The notes beneath the pieces are model-generated. The model saw nothing but the letters and a program-made list of their open reading frames with translations, ran no database searches and was not told where the DNA came from. Shown here in pieces: positions 19,346 to 28,753 of a DNA stretch of 64,000 nucleotides. Origin of the DNA: Verrucomicrobiia bacterium. GTDB lineage: Bacteria > Verrucomicrobiota > Verrucomicrobiia > Verrucomicrobiales > DEV007. Both the position numbers and the translations under genes were made by a program. How positions within the stretch are numbered: the first letter of the stretch is position 1; every line of letters begins with the position of its first letter. The stretch is from the NCBI GenBank assembly GCA_020439995.1, contig JAGROY010000051.1, forward strand, positions 1-64,000. The letters are read 5' to 3'.

Positions 19346-20521
19346 TCAGTCACGTTCCTTTTTCTTCTCCACTGGCACATTGCGGTGGATCCAGACACTC
19401 TGGGTCATGCCCATGAGGAATAGCGAGATGATCAGAAAGGATCCACCGTAGCTGATGAACGGCAGTGGCAGGCCAGTGATCGGCAGCAGGTGCACCTGCA
19501 TTCCGACATGTTGAAAAGTGTGGGCAAACAGCAGGCTTGTGGTGCCGATGGCGATCAACCTGCCAAGCGGATCGCGGCTTCGGAAGGCGACCCAGATGCC
19601 CTGAAGCATCAGTCCGGCGAGCGTACCTAACAAAACCATGCAGCCGCGAAAGCCGTGCTCTTCTGCAATGACGGCAAAGATGTAGTCGTTGTGGGCGGTG
19701 TTTTTCGGAAGGAACCCCATGCGATGGATCGATTTCTGCCCTTCGACCCTGCTGGCAAGGAACCCTTTGCCATCCCAGCCTGCGGAGCCAATCGCGTTCG
19801 TAATGTGGTAAGTGGCGTATCCTTCCCCCTGGCGATCGATCTCTTTGCCCTGCAAAACGTTCAGCGCAGTGGTGATCCGGGCCTGCTGGTAGTCCTCCAG
19901 TTTAAAAAAGTAAACCAGCGGTACCACCATTAGTCCCAGAAGCACAATGGTGATGATGTAGCGCATGGGAATACTGCCGACGAAGAGCATCGCCCCCATA
20001 ACTGGAAGCCAGACGGACGCAGAGCCGAAGTCGCCTTCCTTTAGCACCAGTAGACACGGTACGCCGCCGACAATCCCGGCGATCAGGAGGCGTAGAAAGT
20101 GATTGCGGAGAATGGGATGAAATTTGTTCAGCTCTGCCAGGACAAAGGCGAGCATGAGGATCCCGGCACCCATCGCCGCCTGTGAGGGCTGGAATCGAAA
20201 ACCTCCAAGATTCAGCCAGCTCCGCGAACTGTTCACTTCAGTTCCGGCCAACTGCACGACGACGAGCAGCACCAGGCCTGCTCCGTAGAGTGGAATCGCC
20301 CCCCAGCGCACCCATTTGTAGTCGATCAGCGCAGCGACAAAAAATACGACCATGCCGATGCCGATCATGATCACCTGCTTGCGCCACAGGCTGTTGAACG
20401 CTGCTTCCTCACGAAACTCCACGGCACTGTAAATCGCCACGACCCCGGCGATCAGCAGGGCAGCCATGGTGGCGAACAGCAACCAGTTGATACCAACGAA
20501 CTTGCGGAATAGGGGAGTCAC
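19346..20521 (-). CDS. rodA: Rod shape-determining SEDS protein RodA
   Basis: This 391-residue inner-membrane protein has about ten helices and the SEDS signature near the C-terminus (HLLPITGLPLPFISYGGS). The lengths and the segments AHNDYIFAVIAEEHGF and FSYGGS-type loop match RodA/FtsW peptidoglycan glycosyltransferases. RodA polymerises glycan strands in the elongasome with a class B PBP. RodA rather than FtsW is favoured by the 391-residue size and by the spacing of the N-terminal helices (WLLFATMAALLIAGVVAIYSA), but no mre genes are adjacent, so the RodA/FtsW choice is an inference. Confidence 0.87.
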   Translation of the reverse strand: MTPLFRKFVGINWLLFATMAALLIAGVVAIYSAVEFREEAAFNSLWRKQVIMIGIGMVVFFVAALIDYKWVRWGAIPLYGAGLVLLVVVQLAGTEVNSSRSWLNLGGFRFQPSQAAMGAGILMLAFVLAELNKFHPILRNHFLRLLIAGIVGGVPCLLVLKEGDFGSASVWLPVMGAMLFVGSIPMRYIITIVLLGLMVVPLVYFFKLEDYQQARITTALNVLQGKEIDRQGEGYATYHITNAIGSAGWDGKGFLASRVEGQKSIHRMGFLPKNTAHNDYIFAVIAEEHGFRGCMVLLGTLAGLMLQGIWVAFRSRDPLGRLIAIGTTSLLFAHTFQHVGMQVHLLPITGLPLPFISYGGSFLIISLFLMGMTQSVWIHRNVPVEKKKERD

Positions 20522-20696
20522 GAGCGATGAATTCCCAGCCCCGAAAGCTGATTCTTCAGGAAGACTGGAATTTCCACCATCTTAAATCATTTCAACGATG
20601 CTGCGAATGGTTTTTGAGCCGTAGAACTTAGAGATCACAGACGCCGGACGGCACCCACTCTCTCAGCGCCGTCGTGGGCTGGTTCGTGGTAAAAGC

Positions 20697-22709
20697 TTAG
20701 TCCCGACTATCTCCGCTGATAAGTGCGCGCATTGCGCTGAACGAAGCCGCGGCCGAGTCTTGGGTCACAGGCTGCTGCATCACTTCCTCGTACGAAATCG
20801 ATTCGAGGTAGAGGCGATCCAGCTCTGCGAGGAATGAACTGGGCATGCAGGGGGACAAGTCGCCATACTTGATCCTTGAGATACAGTAGCTGATTGTCAG
20901 GCGACGCATCGCCCGGGTGATACCCACGTACAGAAGGCGGCGCTCTTCATCGCTGGATTGCTCTTCAATTGAGCGCTTGTGCGGCAGGATCCCCTCCTCC
21001 AGCCCGATCAGGTAGACTTCCGGAAACTCGAGTCCCTTGGAGGCGTGGAGGGTGATCAGGCACACACCCTTTTTCTTCGAGACATCGTCGTCATCATCGC
21101 GATCACTGGCCAGCGCGATCTCGTCCAGAAATGCCTCCAGTGTCCGCTTGCCAGTGCCCCTCTGATGAGCGCGCATCGATTCCAGAAATTCCCAGATCGC
21201 CTCTTCGCGCTTATTGGCCTCTTCGCCAGTTTTACAGACGCGCTTGATGTATGCGACATAGTCGATCTCTTCGATCAGGGCGCTGGTCAGCTCGGCGTAG
21301 CGGTGGGGATCTTGACTCAGAGTGTAGCGGAAGTTTCCTATAAGCGTGGCGAACGCATTGACGGCTGTGGCAGCGCGACTGGAGAGGTTCTCTTGAAAGT
21401 CGGTTGCCATCAGGACATTGGCGACCGGCGACTGGCGGTGGATGCTCTCTTCTGTCGCCAGGGAAACGGTGGCGTCACTGATTCCCCGTGGAGGGGTATT
21501 CACTATCCGGAGCAGTGCGCTGTCGTCTTCCGGATTCACCAGCAGCATCAGGTAGGCGAGCAGATCCTTCACCTCCCGTCGGTCAAAAAAACTCTGCCCG
21601 CCAACGATGCGGTAGGGGATTTTCGCAGCGCGGAACGATTGCTCGAACAAGCGAGACTGCATGTTCGTGCGAAACAGAACGGCAAAATCCTCCCATGGCA
21701 GTCCCTTCACATTTTTCTGCTCCCAGATTTCGTTCACGACAAACTCTGCCTCCTGGCGATCGTCGGGAATCCCGATCAGACGCACCATTTCCTCGCCCGG
21801 ATTATCGCTCCACAGGGTCTTGGGCCGTCGGTCGCGATTGTGTCGGATCAGACTGTTTGCGGTGTGTAGTATGGGTGTGGTGCTGCGATAATTCTGTTCC
21901 AGCTTTACGACCGTGGGGTTCGGGAAAAAGGCCTCAAAGTCGAGAATATTGGAGATCTCCGCACCACGCCAGCCGTAGATGCTCTGATCGTCGTCGCCCA
22001 CCACACAGACGTTCTGATGATCGTCACCCAGCGCGCGGAGCAAGCGCATTTGTAGATTGTTCGTGTCCTGAAACTCATCGACCATGATGTGGGAATAGGT
22101 CGATGCCCAGTCGGTTCTGACAGCGGGGAATTGTTCCAGCACCCGAACGGCGAGGAGGAGAAGATCGTCAAAGTCGACGGCGTTCTGGAGCTTCAGCGCG
22201 CTTTGATAGGCCTCATGTACGTCCCGCATGAGACTGCCTTCGTCATGAAACTCCGGGCCAGCACCCACATTCTTGGCCTTGCCGATGATTCCGAGCGCCA
22301 TGTTCGGATCCATCTTATCCTTGGACGTGCCTTTGCGTGCAAGAATCTTGCGCACTAGCCCTACCTGATCGGACTGGGCGTAAATCGTAAAGTTGCGCTT
22401 GTACCCTAAGCGTTCGATGTCCTTTCGCAGAATGCGTACGCAGAGCGAATGGAATGTGCAAAGAGTCGCTTTCGTAGCTCTTTTTTTGGGCACAACCTTG
22501 GCAAGGCGCTCCCGCATCTCAGCTGCAGCCTTGTTGGTGAAAGTCACTGCTAGGATTTTCTCCGGCATAATGCCTTTGGCCATTAGATGAGCGATGCGCG
22601 TGGTAATCACACGCGTCTTCCCTGTCCCCGCTCCAGCTAGAATCAGCACTGGACCGTGGATCTGTCTCGCAGCCTGCTGCTGAGGCTCGTTGAGTTCGCT
22701 TAACCGCAC
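20697..22709 (-). CDS. UvrD/PcrA-type superfamily 1 DNA helicase
   Basis: This 670-residue protein has all SF1A helicase motifs: Q-motif LNEPQQQAA, Walker A ILAGAGTGKTRV (about residues 24-35), TFTNKAAAEM (Ia), VDEFQDTNNLQ (II), VGDDDQSIYGWRGAE (III), LEQNYRS (IV), LITLHASKGLEFPEV (V) and RLLYVGITRAMRRL (VI). It is a 3'-5' helicase for nucleotide excision and mismatch repair and for removing RecA or stalled polymerase. It is slightly shorter than PcrA (about 720-740) and lacks a long C-terminal extension. I cannot tell PcrA, UvrD and Rep apart with certainty. Confidence 0.92.
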   Translation of the reverse strand: MRLSELNEPQQQAARQIHGPVLILAGAGTGKTRVITTRIAHLMAKGIMPEKILAVTFTNKAAAEMRERLAKVVPKKRATKATLCTFHSLCVRILRKDIERLGYKRNFTIYAQSDQVGLVRKILARKGTSKDKMDPNMALGIIGKAKNVGAGPEFHDEGSLMRDVHEAYQSALKLQNAVDFDDLLLLAVRVLEQFPAVRTDWASTYSHIMVDEFQDTNNLQMRLLRALGDDHQNVCVVGDDDQSIYGWRGAEISNILDFEAFFPNPTVVKLEQNYRSTTPILHTANSLIRHNRDRRPKTLWSDNPGEEMVRLIGIPDDRQEAEFVVNEIWEQKNVKGLPWEDFAVLFRTNMQSRLFEQSFRAAKIPYRIVGGQSFFDRREVKDLLAYLMLLVNPEDDSALLRIVNTPPRGISDATVSLATEESIHRQSPVANVLMATDFQENLSSRAATAVNAFATLIGNFRYTLSQDPHRYAELTSALIEEIDYVAYIKRVCKTGEEANKREEAIWEFLESMRAHQRGTGKRTLEAFLDEIALASDRDDDDDVSKKKGVCLITLHASKGLEFPEVYLIGLEEGILPHKRSIEEQSSDEERRLLYVGITRAMRRLTISYCISRIKYGDLSPCMPSSFLAELDRLYLESISYEEVMQQPVTQDSAAASFSAMRALISGDSRD

Positions 22710-22748
22710 AAGGGTGCATCCGGTAGCGGCGCCATGTCAGTCCATCAA

Positions 22749-22782
22749 CAAAAAAAAACCCGGCACCACGATGTGGTGCCGG
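22749..22782 (-). terminator. Rho-independent terminator of the sensor kinase gene
   Basis: A perfect 10-bp stem CCGGCACCAC/GTGGTGCCGG (22760-22769 with 22773-22782) with a 3-nt loop is followed, on the minus strand, by about nine T residues. It lies 144 bp downstream of the sensor kinase stop and 40 bp upstream of the helicase start, so it separates these two transcription units. Confidence 0.9.
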
Positions 22783-22925
22783 ATCCACTTGCTTCCATTT
22801 GCAAAACCTTCTTACCCCCAGTTGGAACCGCACAACCCAATGGAAGAAGCTGTTCAACGTTTAAATAATCGCACAGCAATAATTATTACACAAACAGATA
22901 ATACCATAACGAATAGGACCTTGGT

Positions 22926-25900
22926 CTACTGCTGTACTGGATAGAGCCTCGGCAGATGGATGAAAAATGCTGCACCAAATCCCTCCTCGCTTTCTACCCG
23001 GATGGATCCGCCGTGAGAGTCGATGATATTCTTGCTAATTGCCAGCCCTAGCCCCAGACCAGTCGACTTGCTGGACTCAAACGGGGTGAACATCAAGGCC
23101 ATGCGCTGGGGAGAAATGCCCAGACCGCGGTCGGTAACTATTATATCTACGGTGGCAGGATCAAAGTGAACGGCAATTCGAAACAGTTGCTGACCATCCT
23201 GAGGTTCCTGCTGCTGGCGCTTTTCAAGTATCGAGTCCTCTCCATTGCGAAGCAGATTGAGCAGAACCTGCTGGAGCTGAATGAAGTCGCCGCTCACGTG
23301 CACGGGCTCCTCCGGGAGCTCCACTTTCAGCGTCAGGTTATTCAGCTCACGATGGGATCGGGAGAGCTCGACGGTATCCTGCACCAGCTCGTTGATGTCC
23401 ACAGCAGTGTGCACCGCCTCTCTGCGCTTATAGAGATGCCACAGGCGCCTGACGATCTGCCCTGCCCGATCGTTGTCACTGAGAATATCCTCGATGGTCT
23501 CGCCCAGAAGGTCGCGGTCTAATTCCCCAGGTTTGGCAAGGAGTCTACGAGCGGCCTGGGCCTGAAAACTCACTCCTGCGAGCGGCTGATTGATCTCATG
23601 GGCGAGCGCTCCAGTCATTTCGCCAATGAGGGCAACCCGCGAAAAATGGGCCAGTTCATCGCGGCGTCCCTGTAACTCTTTTTCAGTGCGCACCTTATCA
23701 GTAATGTCTTCGGCCAGCAGAAAAAAACCGATGACATCACCTGCAGTGGAGCGGTGGGCCACGTAGGTGCATTCATAAATCCGAATCTCCCCTTCACCTA
23801 CCGGGAATTCACATCGATAGGTACCATCTTCGCCCTGCAGCGCTGACTTAGCCCGCGAAGCTATTTTTTGCTCATAGAGCTGGCCGTAAATATCCCTTAG
23901 GGTGATGTCAGTGATTTCCTCCTCCGATCGGCGAAAGAGCTGCCGGAAACGATTGTTGGAGAATTGGATTCTCAGTTGTGGATCCACATATGCGATCAGA
24001 ATTGGTATGTGATCTGTAACGATTCGGATAAATTGTTCGCGGCCGCTCAGTATTTCCTGAACTCGTTTGCGCTGAACGATTTCTCCTGCGAGTTGCTGGT
24101 TGCGCTTGCGGATCCGCTGGGTTCGGAAGCGAAAGACTAAAACGATGCATCCTGCTGTAAGTGCGAAGATCACGGAACGAAAGGCCCACGTCTGCCACCA
24201 GGCACGCAGCACTGTGATCTGGAGCGTCTCAGGATCTTCGCTCCATATTCCCCTGCTGTTTGCCGCACGGACGTAAAGAGTGTAGTCACCAGGGGGAAGA
24301 TTGGTATAGGTGACGTGACTGGTATTCTCTAAATCTGAGAAACGTGTGTCGAATGGCAGCAGCTTTGCAGAATAGCGATGCAGATCGATGGAATCGAAAT
24401 CCAAGGCCGCAAAATCGACGGTGATGCTCTTTTGATCCGGTGGAAGTGCGATTCGGCGGGCAACGTTGATATGAGCTTTCAACGGAGAGTTTTTATGGTT
24501 TAAAATGGGAACAATAAAATTGCCAAATTTCACATTGCTAAAAACGACCTTTGGGGGGCCCGTGTCGCGCCAGAGGGTTGGATCGATTCGATACACGCCA
24601 TGGTAGCCGCCGAACAGCTGCAGATTGCCGTTTACCTCACAGTACCCTTGCACGGATCCGATGCGGGCACCATTCAGTTCCGGATAGAAGTGATAAATGG
24701 GAGAATCGGAATCGACCGCCGCCAGCCTGACAATCCCTGAAACCGTTCCGAGCCATAGGTTGCCCTCCCGGTCGTCCCCGATTGTGCGGATTTCCCGGCT
24801 CGCAAATCCCCCCCCATTGTCATAGACGATCCACTTCCTAGAGTCGCCATCTCTCCGGCAAAGCCCACGAAGAGTGCCTACCCAAACCCAGCCGCGAGAA
24901 TCAACGAAAACGGATCGTATGCTGTTGCTGGGCAGACTACCGGCACCGGGATTCATTGTGAACTCCTCTGTCTGGCCGGAGGCAAAGTCCAAATACAGGA
25001 GGCCATCATTTTGGGTTCCAATCCACAAGCCATCGCCATCCGCACAGAGTGCTTCGATTGGTTTGGACAGCATTTCGTTCGCTTGGAAAGCGGTTACCTT
25101 TTCCGTGGCCATTTCCAAGCTCCTTAGCCCGCTGGCAGTACCGATCCAGAGATGCCCATTTACCTCGACAGTGGCTCTGACATTGTCGGGAATGGAATCG
25201 AGGCGTCGAGCTTTTTCCGCCTCCAAGTCGTAGACAACTACCCCGTTCTTGCCACCGATCCAAAGCCTTTGCCTTCTTCCATCTGCTAGAATGGTGCGGA
25301 ACGATGTACCTGACAGTGTGTCATTTTCATCCCGAGTTTCCAGATAGTGAATGAATCTGTCCTCCGTGCTGTGCCACTCAATGATTCCCTTCGCACATGC
25401 GATCCAGACGTTGCTTTCCGGCGCTTGCGCGATGGCTGAGATTCGTCCGAAAAATCCCACATCCTTGTGGGCCGCTGCGTATTCGTAGAGCACGCACCAG
25501 GACTGCCTCGGATCAAAGCGGCATACGCCACCTCCCCGAGTCGCAATCCAAAGCCACCCAGAGTGATCTTCCGCAATCCCGGTGACGTGGACATGAGGAA
25601 GGCTGGTGCTGTTTTCAGGTTCAGGCGCAAAGCGGATAAACCTGTCTTCTGACGGCGCCAACCGGTTCAGCCCCCCATCTCGCGTTCCTATCCAGAGAAC
25701 CCCCGCGTCATCAAACTTCAGGGCGGTGATGCTGTTGTCGCTGAGGCTGCCGGAGTCGCTCTCATCATGAAAGTAAGAAGTTAGCTTCCCGGTCGCCCGA
25801 TCAAAACGGTAGAGACCGCCGCCTTGAGTTCCAGATACTCCGATCCAAAGATCGTCCCCTGTCCCCGGCACGATCTTCATGTCTCGCTTTGCTTTCGTTC

Positions 25901-26573
25901 CAATGGAATTGAGGACAAGTTCCTCCCCGATCATTCTGGTAGCCGTATTGAAACGGAGTAGCGTACCATGGCCGGTACCCAGCCAGAGCCCTTGCCCGGG
26001 CTCTTCATAGACGGCGGATATGGGAATCTCTGGGACTAAATTATCAAATTCGAGAGTATCCAAATCGAGCGCGATAAGCCCGCTCTCAGTAGCCAGCCAG
26101 AGGCAATCCTCGCCTGCAGCAATCGCATGTACTTCTCCGGTCGGAGCGGAATTCTCATGAAAGAACTGTTGAAACTGCTCGATGCGAGGATCAAACATCA
26201 GCAGGCCTGACTCTGCACCTGCGATCCACAATCGGTGTGAGGTATCCTCGTAAATCGCTGATGCCTTGAAGTTCGACAGTTCGGCATCCGGTGACTCGTC
26301 CAGCCTATACTCTATCATCGTCTGGCCGTCGTATTTGCTGAGCCCTTTTTCTGAACCAATCCAGATTTGGCCCAAATAATCGCAATGGACTGCACGCGCC
26401 CTTGGGTCTGACAACGTCACACTCCGCGGCAATTTCTCAAAGCGTATGACGTGAGCGGAAACACTTTCGAGCCCTAACGCCAAAAGTACCACCCTCGCCA
26501 GGACAAAGACTCTGATCAATGACGGGGTAATCTTACAAACGAATTTCAGTCTGTTCTTAGGCCACGATTTCAA
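22926..26573 (-). CDS. Propeller-type sensor histidine kinase (FixL-like core)
   Basis: This 1215-residue sensor has an N-terminal signal segment, then an extracytoplasmic region (about 45-700) of two-component-regulator propeller repeats (for example GQIWIGSEKGLSKYDG, GVLWIGTRDGGLNRL, GWVWVGTLRGLCRRDG). A Y_Y_Y domain (about 710-788, YTNLPPGDYTLYVRAANSRG) and one membrane helix (about 798-818) follow. Inside the cell come a PAS domain (about 838-960), a dimerisation/phosphoacceptor helix with ALAHEINQPLAG (His about 992) and an ATPase domain (LLNLLRNGEDS, DRGLGIS, GLGLGLAISKNI). The propeller plus Y_Y_Y layout matches BT4663-like hybrid sensors, which bind glycans, but there is no receiver or AraC domain. 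The HEINQPL box is FixL/DctB-like. It diverges from the FixJ-like gene, its probable partner. Confidence 0.92.
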   Translation of the reverse strand: MKSWPKNRLKFVCKITPSLIRVFVLARVVLLALGLESVSAHVIRFEKLPRSVTLSDPRARAVHCDYLGQIWIGSEKGLSKYDGQTMIEYRLDESPDAELSNFKASAIYEDTSHRLWIAGAESGLLMFDPRIEQFQQFFHENSAPTGEVHAIAAGEDCLWLATESGLIALDLDTLEFDNLVPEIPISAVYEEPGQGLWLGTGHGTLLRFNTATRMIGEELVLNSIGTKAKRDMKIVPGTGDDLWIGVSGTQGGGLYRFDRATGKLTSYFHDESDSGSLSDNSITALKFDDAGVLWIGTRDGGLNRLAPSEDRFIRFAPEPENSTSLPHVHVTGIAEDHSGWLWIATRGGGVCRFDPRQSWCVLYEYAAAHKDVGFFGRISAIAQAPESNVWIACAKGIIEWHSTEDRFIHYLETRDENDTLSGTSFRTILADGRRQRLWIGGKNGVVVYDLEAEKARRLDSIPDNVRATVEVNGHLWIGTASGLRSLEMATEKVTAFQANEMLSKPIEALCADGDGLWIGTQNDGLLYLDFASGQTEEFTMNPGAGSLPSNSIRSVFVDSRGWVWVGTLRGLCRRDGDSRKWIVYDNGGGFASREIRTIGDDREGNLWLGTVSGIVRLAAVDSDSPIYHFYPELNGARIGSVQGYCEVNGNLQLFGGYHGVYRIDPTLWRDTGPPKVVFSNVKFGNFIVPILNHKNSPLKAHINVARRIALPPDQKSITVDFAALDFDSIDLHRYSAKLLPFDTRFSDLENTSHVTYTNLPPGDYTLYVRAANSRGIWSEDPETLQITVLRAWWQTWAFRSVIFALTAGCIVLVFRFRTQRIRKRNQQLAGEIVQRKRVQEILSGREQFIRIVTDHIPILIAYVDPQLRIQFSNNRFRQLFRRSEEEITDITLRDIYGQLYEQKIASRAKSALQGEDGTYRCEFPVGEGEIRIYECTYVAHRSTAGDVIGFFLLAEDITDKVRTEKELQGRRDELAHFSRVALIGEMTGALAHEINQPLAGVSFQAQAARRLLAKPGELDRDLLGETIEDILSDNDRAGQIVRRLWHLYKRREAVHTAVDINELVQDTVELSRSHRELNNLTLKVELPEEPVHVSGDFIQLQQVLLNLLRNGEDSILEKRQQQEPQDGQQLFRIAVHFDPATVDIIVTDRGLGISPQRMALMFTPFESSKSTGLGLGLAISKNIIDSHGGSIRVESEEGFGAAFFIHLPRLYPVQQ

Positions 26574-26711
26574 TAGATTCTTTTCCTAGCTTAAAATTCA
26601 CACCTTTACAGCGCAAAAATTCTGATTCAGGTAACTTGTGTTTACTTTAATCGACGTTCCTTCAAACTGCGCTAACAGAAGAATCTTAAATTGAAATTAT
26701 CCAGATTTTAA
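26574..26711. promoter_or_regulatory. Divergent promoter region, kinase/regulator pair
   Basis: This 138-bp A+T-rich spacer separates the divergently transcribed sensor kinase and response regulator genes and must hold both start regions. I see no convincing operator repeat or Shine-Dalgarno for the regulator ATG at 26712. Confidence 0.45.
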
Positions 26712-27335
26712 ATGACTATTCCTGATGCGACTATCTACGTTGTTGATGATGATAACTCTGTGCGACGGGGACTGTCGCGATTGATTCGATCGAACGACCG
26801 GACAGTGGAAACATTCGGATCTGCCGAGGAATTTCTCCGCGAAGTGACACTTTCGCACCCAGGATGCTTGATACTGGATCTCCACATGCCTGGCCTCAAT
26901 GGGATCCAACTTCAGGAATTGCTGGTGAAGAATAACGTGCAGATTCCTATCATCTTTCTCACCGCCAACGGCGATGTCCCCGTCGCAGTGGATGCAATGC
27001 GCGCGGGGGCCGTCGATTTTTTGATGAAACCCGTTACGGAGGAAGAACTCTTCACTGCGATCGACCGGGCTATCTCCCTGGAAATGGAATACATGCGGCG
27101 CACTCGCGAACGAGACGAAGTTCAAGCCAGAGTGGACACGCTCACAGACCGTGAGCGTGAAGTCATGGCGCACGTGATCGCCGGCCTTTTGAACAAGCAG
27201 ATTGGCGAGCGGCTCGGTACTACTGAGAAGACGGTGAAGGTGCACCGGGGGCGGATGATCAAGAAAATGCGTGCGGATTCCGTCGCTGACCTCGTCCGAC
27301 TGGCCGACAAAGTGGGAATTCACCCTGCAGAATAG
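26712..27335 (+). CDS. FixJ-like response regulator, LuxR-type HTH
   Basis: This 207-residue protein has a receiver domain (about 5-120) with acidic pocket DDDNS, phosphoacceptor Asp56 in LILDLHMPG, Thr in FLTANG and Lys about 106 in MKPV. A C-terminal LuxR/NarL-type helix-turn-helix follows (about 140-200, LTDREREVMAHVIAGLLNKQ and TEKTVKVHRGRMIKKM). The whole sequence is typical of the FixJ/TtrR/StyR group, which pairs with HEINQPL-type kinases. The divergent sensor kinase is therefore its likely partner, and it probably activates genes in response to the ligand sensed by the propeller. Confidence 0.92.
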   Translation: MTIPDATIYVVDDDNSVRRGLSRLIRSNDRTVETFGSAEEFLREVTLSHPGCLILDLHMPGLNGIQLQELLVKNNVQIPIIFLTANGDVPVAVDAMRAGAVDFLMKPVTEEELFTAIDRAISLEMEYMRRTRERDEVQARVDTLTDREREVMAHVIAGLLNKQIGERLGTTEKTVKVHRGRMIKKMRADSVADLVRLADKVGIHPAE

Positions 27336-27410
27336 TTCAGCGAGCTCAGAGTTTAAGATTTTATTGAAATTATGGCTTTCCGAAACAGTTAGAATGATGT
27401 AGTTTATCTG

Positions 27411-28352
27411 GTGCGATATTTCATCTTCAGTCTTCGTGTGCTGCTCACTGCGGGAATCTGCAGTTCTCTCATTTCGTGCAGTCTGTTTCGTCCAAAAGAG
27501 AATGATGACGACACTTGGGGCGATCCAAACTGGAAAATTGGAGAGGGTGGGACAGCCTCCACAAACAAGAGCAGCGGAGGCCTAGCGACAGCATTGCCGG
27601 GAAAGGGTGAACCTGACGAACGCCACCTCGCAAGCTTGACGCCGGAAACTGACTATTGGCCGACCACTCAGGAGCTCGAAGCCCGAGGGGGCAGTCTTTC
27701 CGTAGAACACTATCAGGAAGCTGAAAGAGCGCTACACTCTTCGAATGGTACATTCGTCTCGACGACTCAAAGCGACGAGTTGAACTCCTTCAAGGAACCA
27801 CAACTCCCACAGCCCTCCGACGGGGCAGATCCGCTGGCGGGTTTTTGGGATGAGGAACATGATTACACGGATGCAACTATCCAACGTGCTGGAGCACCGC
27901 AGGAGGATCCATTTCTTGCAGGTTTTCCGGCACCAGAAGCGAGCTCCGACATCGAACTGGACGAAAGCACAACTGCAGCGCAAAAAGATGAGATGCCACC
28001 GGTCATCATGCCGATCCCGCCCTCTTCAACGCCGAGCCGCTCAGGAAGCATGATTAGCACCAGCCAGCCAGCAGTTTCCCGTGTGCCCTCCGAGCCAGAA
28101 CCAGCCCAACAGCTGGAGGTGGCGGACACTAAAGTTCCTGACGTGGTATTGCTCGACGCGGCGACCACCGTAACAGATGCCGCCTTCGAAGGAGTGTCCC
28201 TGATCAACAGCGGCGCTACGCCGCCAACCGAACGATCGGAAGAAGGCTCTTTTCTCGACCGCAGAAAGCGCGTATCACTCTCCGATGTTGGAGCCACCAG
28301 CGACGGCCCACTCATGGCACCTTCCATCGAAGAGGCGGCTGGCAATCTGTGA
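27411..28352 (+). CDS. Hypothetical lipoprotein, low complexity
   Basis: This 313-residue protein starts with GTG and has a lipoprotein signal (LLTAGICSSLISC, lipobox LISC, Cys about 23). The rest is acidic and rich in Ser, Pro, Glu and Thr with no recognisable domain, suggesting an extended, disordered surface or periplasmic lipoprotein. It ends in an overlap with the fluoride channel gene (28349-28352), so the two are translationally coupled, although no functional link is obvious. Confidence 0.65.
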   Translation: MRYFIFSLRVLLTAGICSSLISCSLFRPKENDDDTWGDPNWKIGEGGTASTNKSSGGLATALPGKGEPDERHLASLTPETDYWPTTQELEARGGSLSVEHYQEAERALHSSNGTFVSTTQSDELNSFKEPQLPQPSDGADPLAGFWDEEHDYTDATIQRAGAPQEDPFLAGFPAPEASSDIELDESTTAAQKDEMPPVIMPIPPSSTPSRSGSMISTSQPAVSRVPSEPEPAQQLEVADTKVPDVVLLDAATTVTDAAFEGVSLINSGATPPTERSEEGSFLDRRKRVSLSDVGATSDGPLMAPSIEEAAGNL

Positions 28353-28741
28353 AGACTCCGTACCTTGCCTGGCTGTGCATCGCCTCTGGTGGCGCGATTG
28401 GTGCCTTGAGCAGGTATGCCCTTGGCGGCTGGATCCAGGCGCGAACGACGGGTGATTTCCCGTCAGGTACCATCGTGGTGAATATGTTAGGATGCCTGGT
28501 TTTCGGCCTGCTCTACGGATGGCTCGGCGCGGGAATTTCACCGCAGTTGCGCGGCTTCCTATTCACGGGCGTGCTGGGAGGATTTACAACGTTTTCCACG
28601 TTCGGATTTGAAACGGTGAACCTTCTGCAACGCGGGCAGCATGGGACGGCAGCGCTGTATCTGGCAGCCAGCATTACAGGAGGCCTGCTGGCTGCCTGGC
28701 TGGGACTCACAATCGGTGGTCTCGGCAAAGCGGAATCCTGA
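28349..28741 (+). CDS. crcB: Fluoride ion channel FluC/CrcB
   Basis: This 130-residue protein has four membrane helices and the complete CrcB pattern: GGAIGALSRYALGGW at the N-terminus, GTIVVNMLGCLVFGLL with the pore Asn, and TGVLGGFTTFSTFGFET with the Phe box and TFSTF pore motif. The family exports fluoride as a dual-topology homodimer. It starts at GTG 28349, overlapping the lipoprotein stop by 4 bp. I did not find a fluoride riboswitch in front of it, as expected for a gene inside an operon. Confidence 0.93.
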   Translation: MKTPYLAWLCIASGGAIGALSRYALGGWIQARTTGDFPSGTIVVNMLGCLVFGLLYGWLGAGISPQLRGFLFTGVLGGFTTFSTFGFETVNLLQRGQHGTAALYLAASITGGLLAAWLGLTIGGLGKAES

Positions 28742-28753
28742 CCTCCCCACCGA

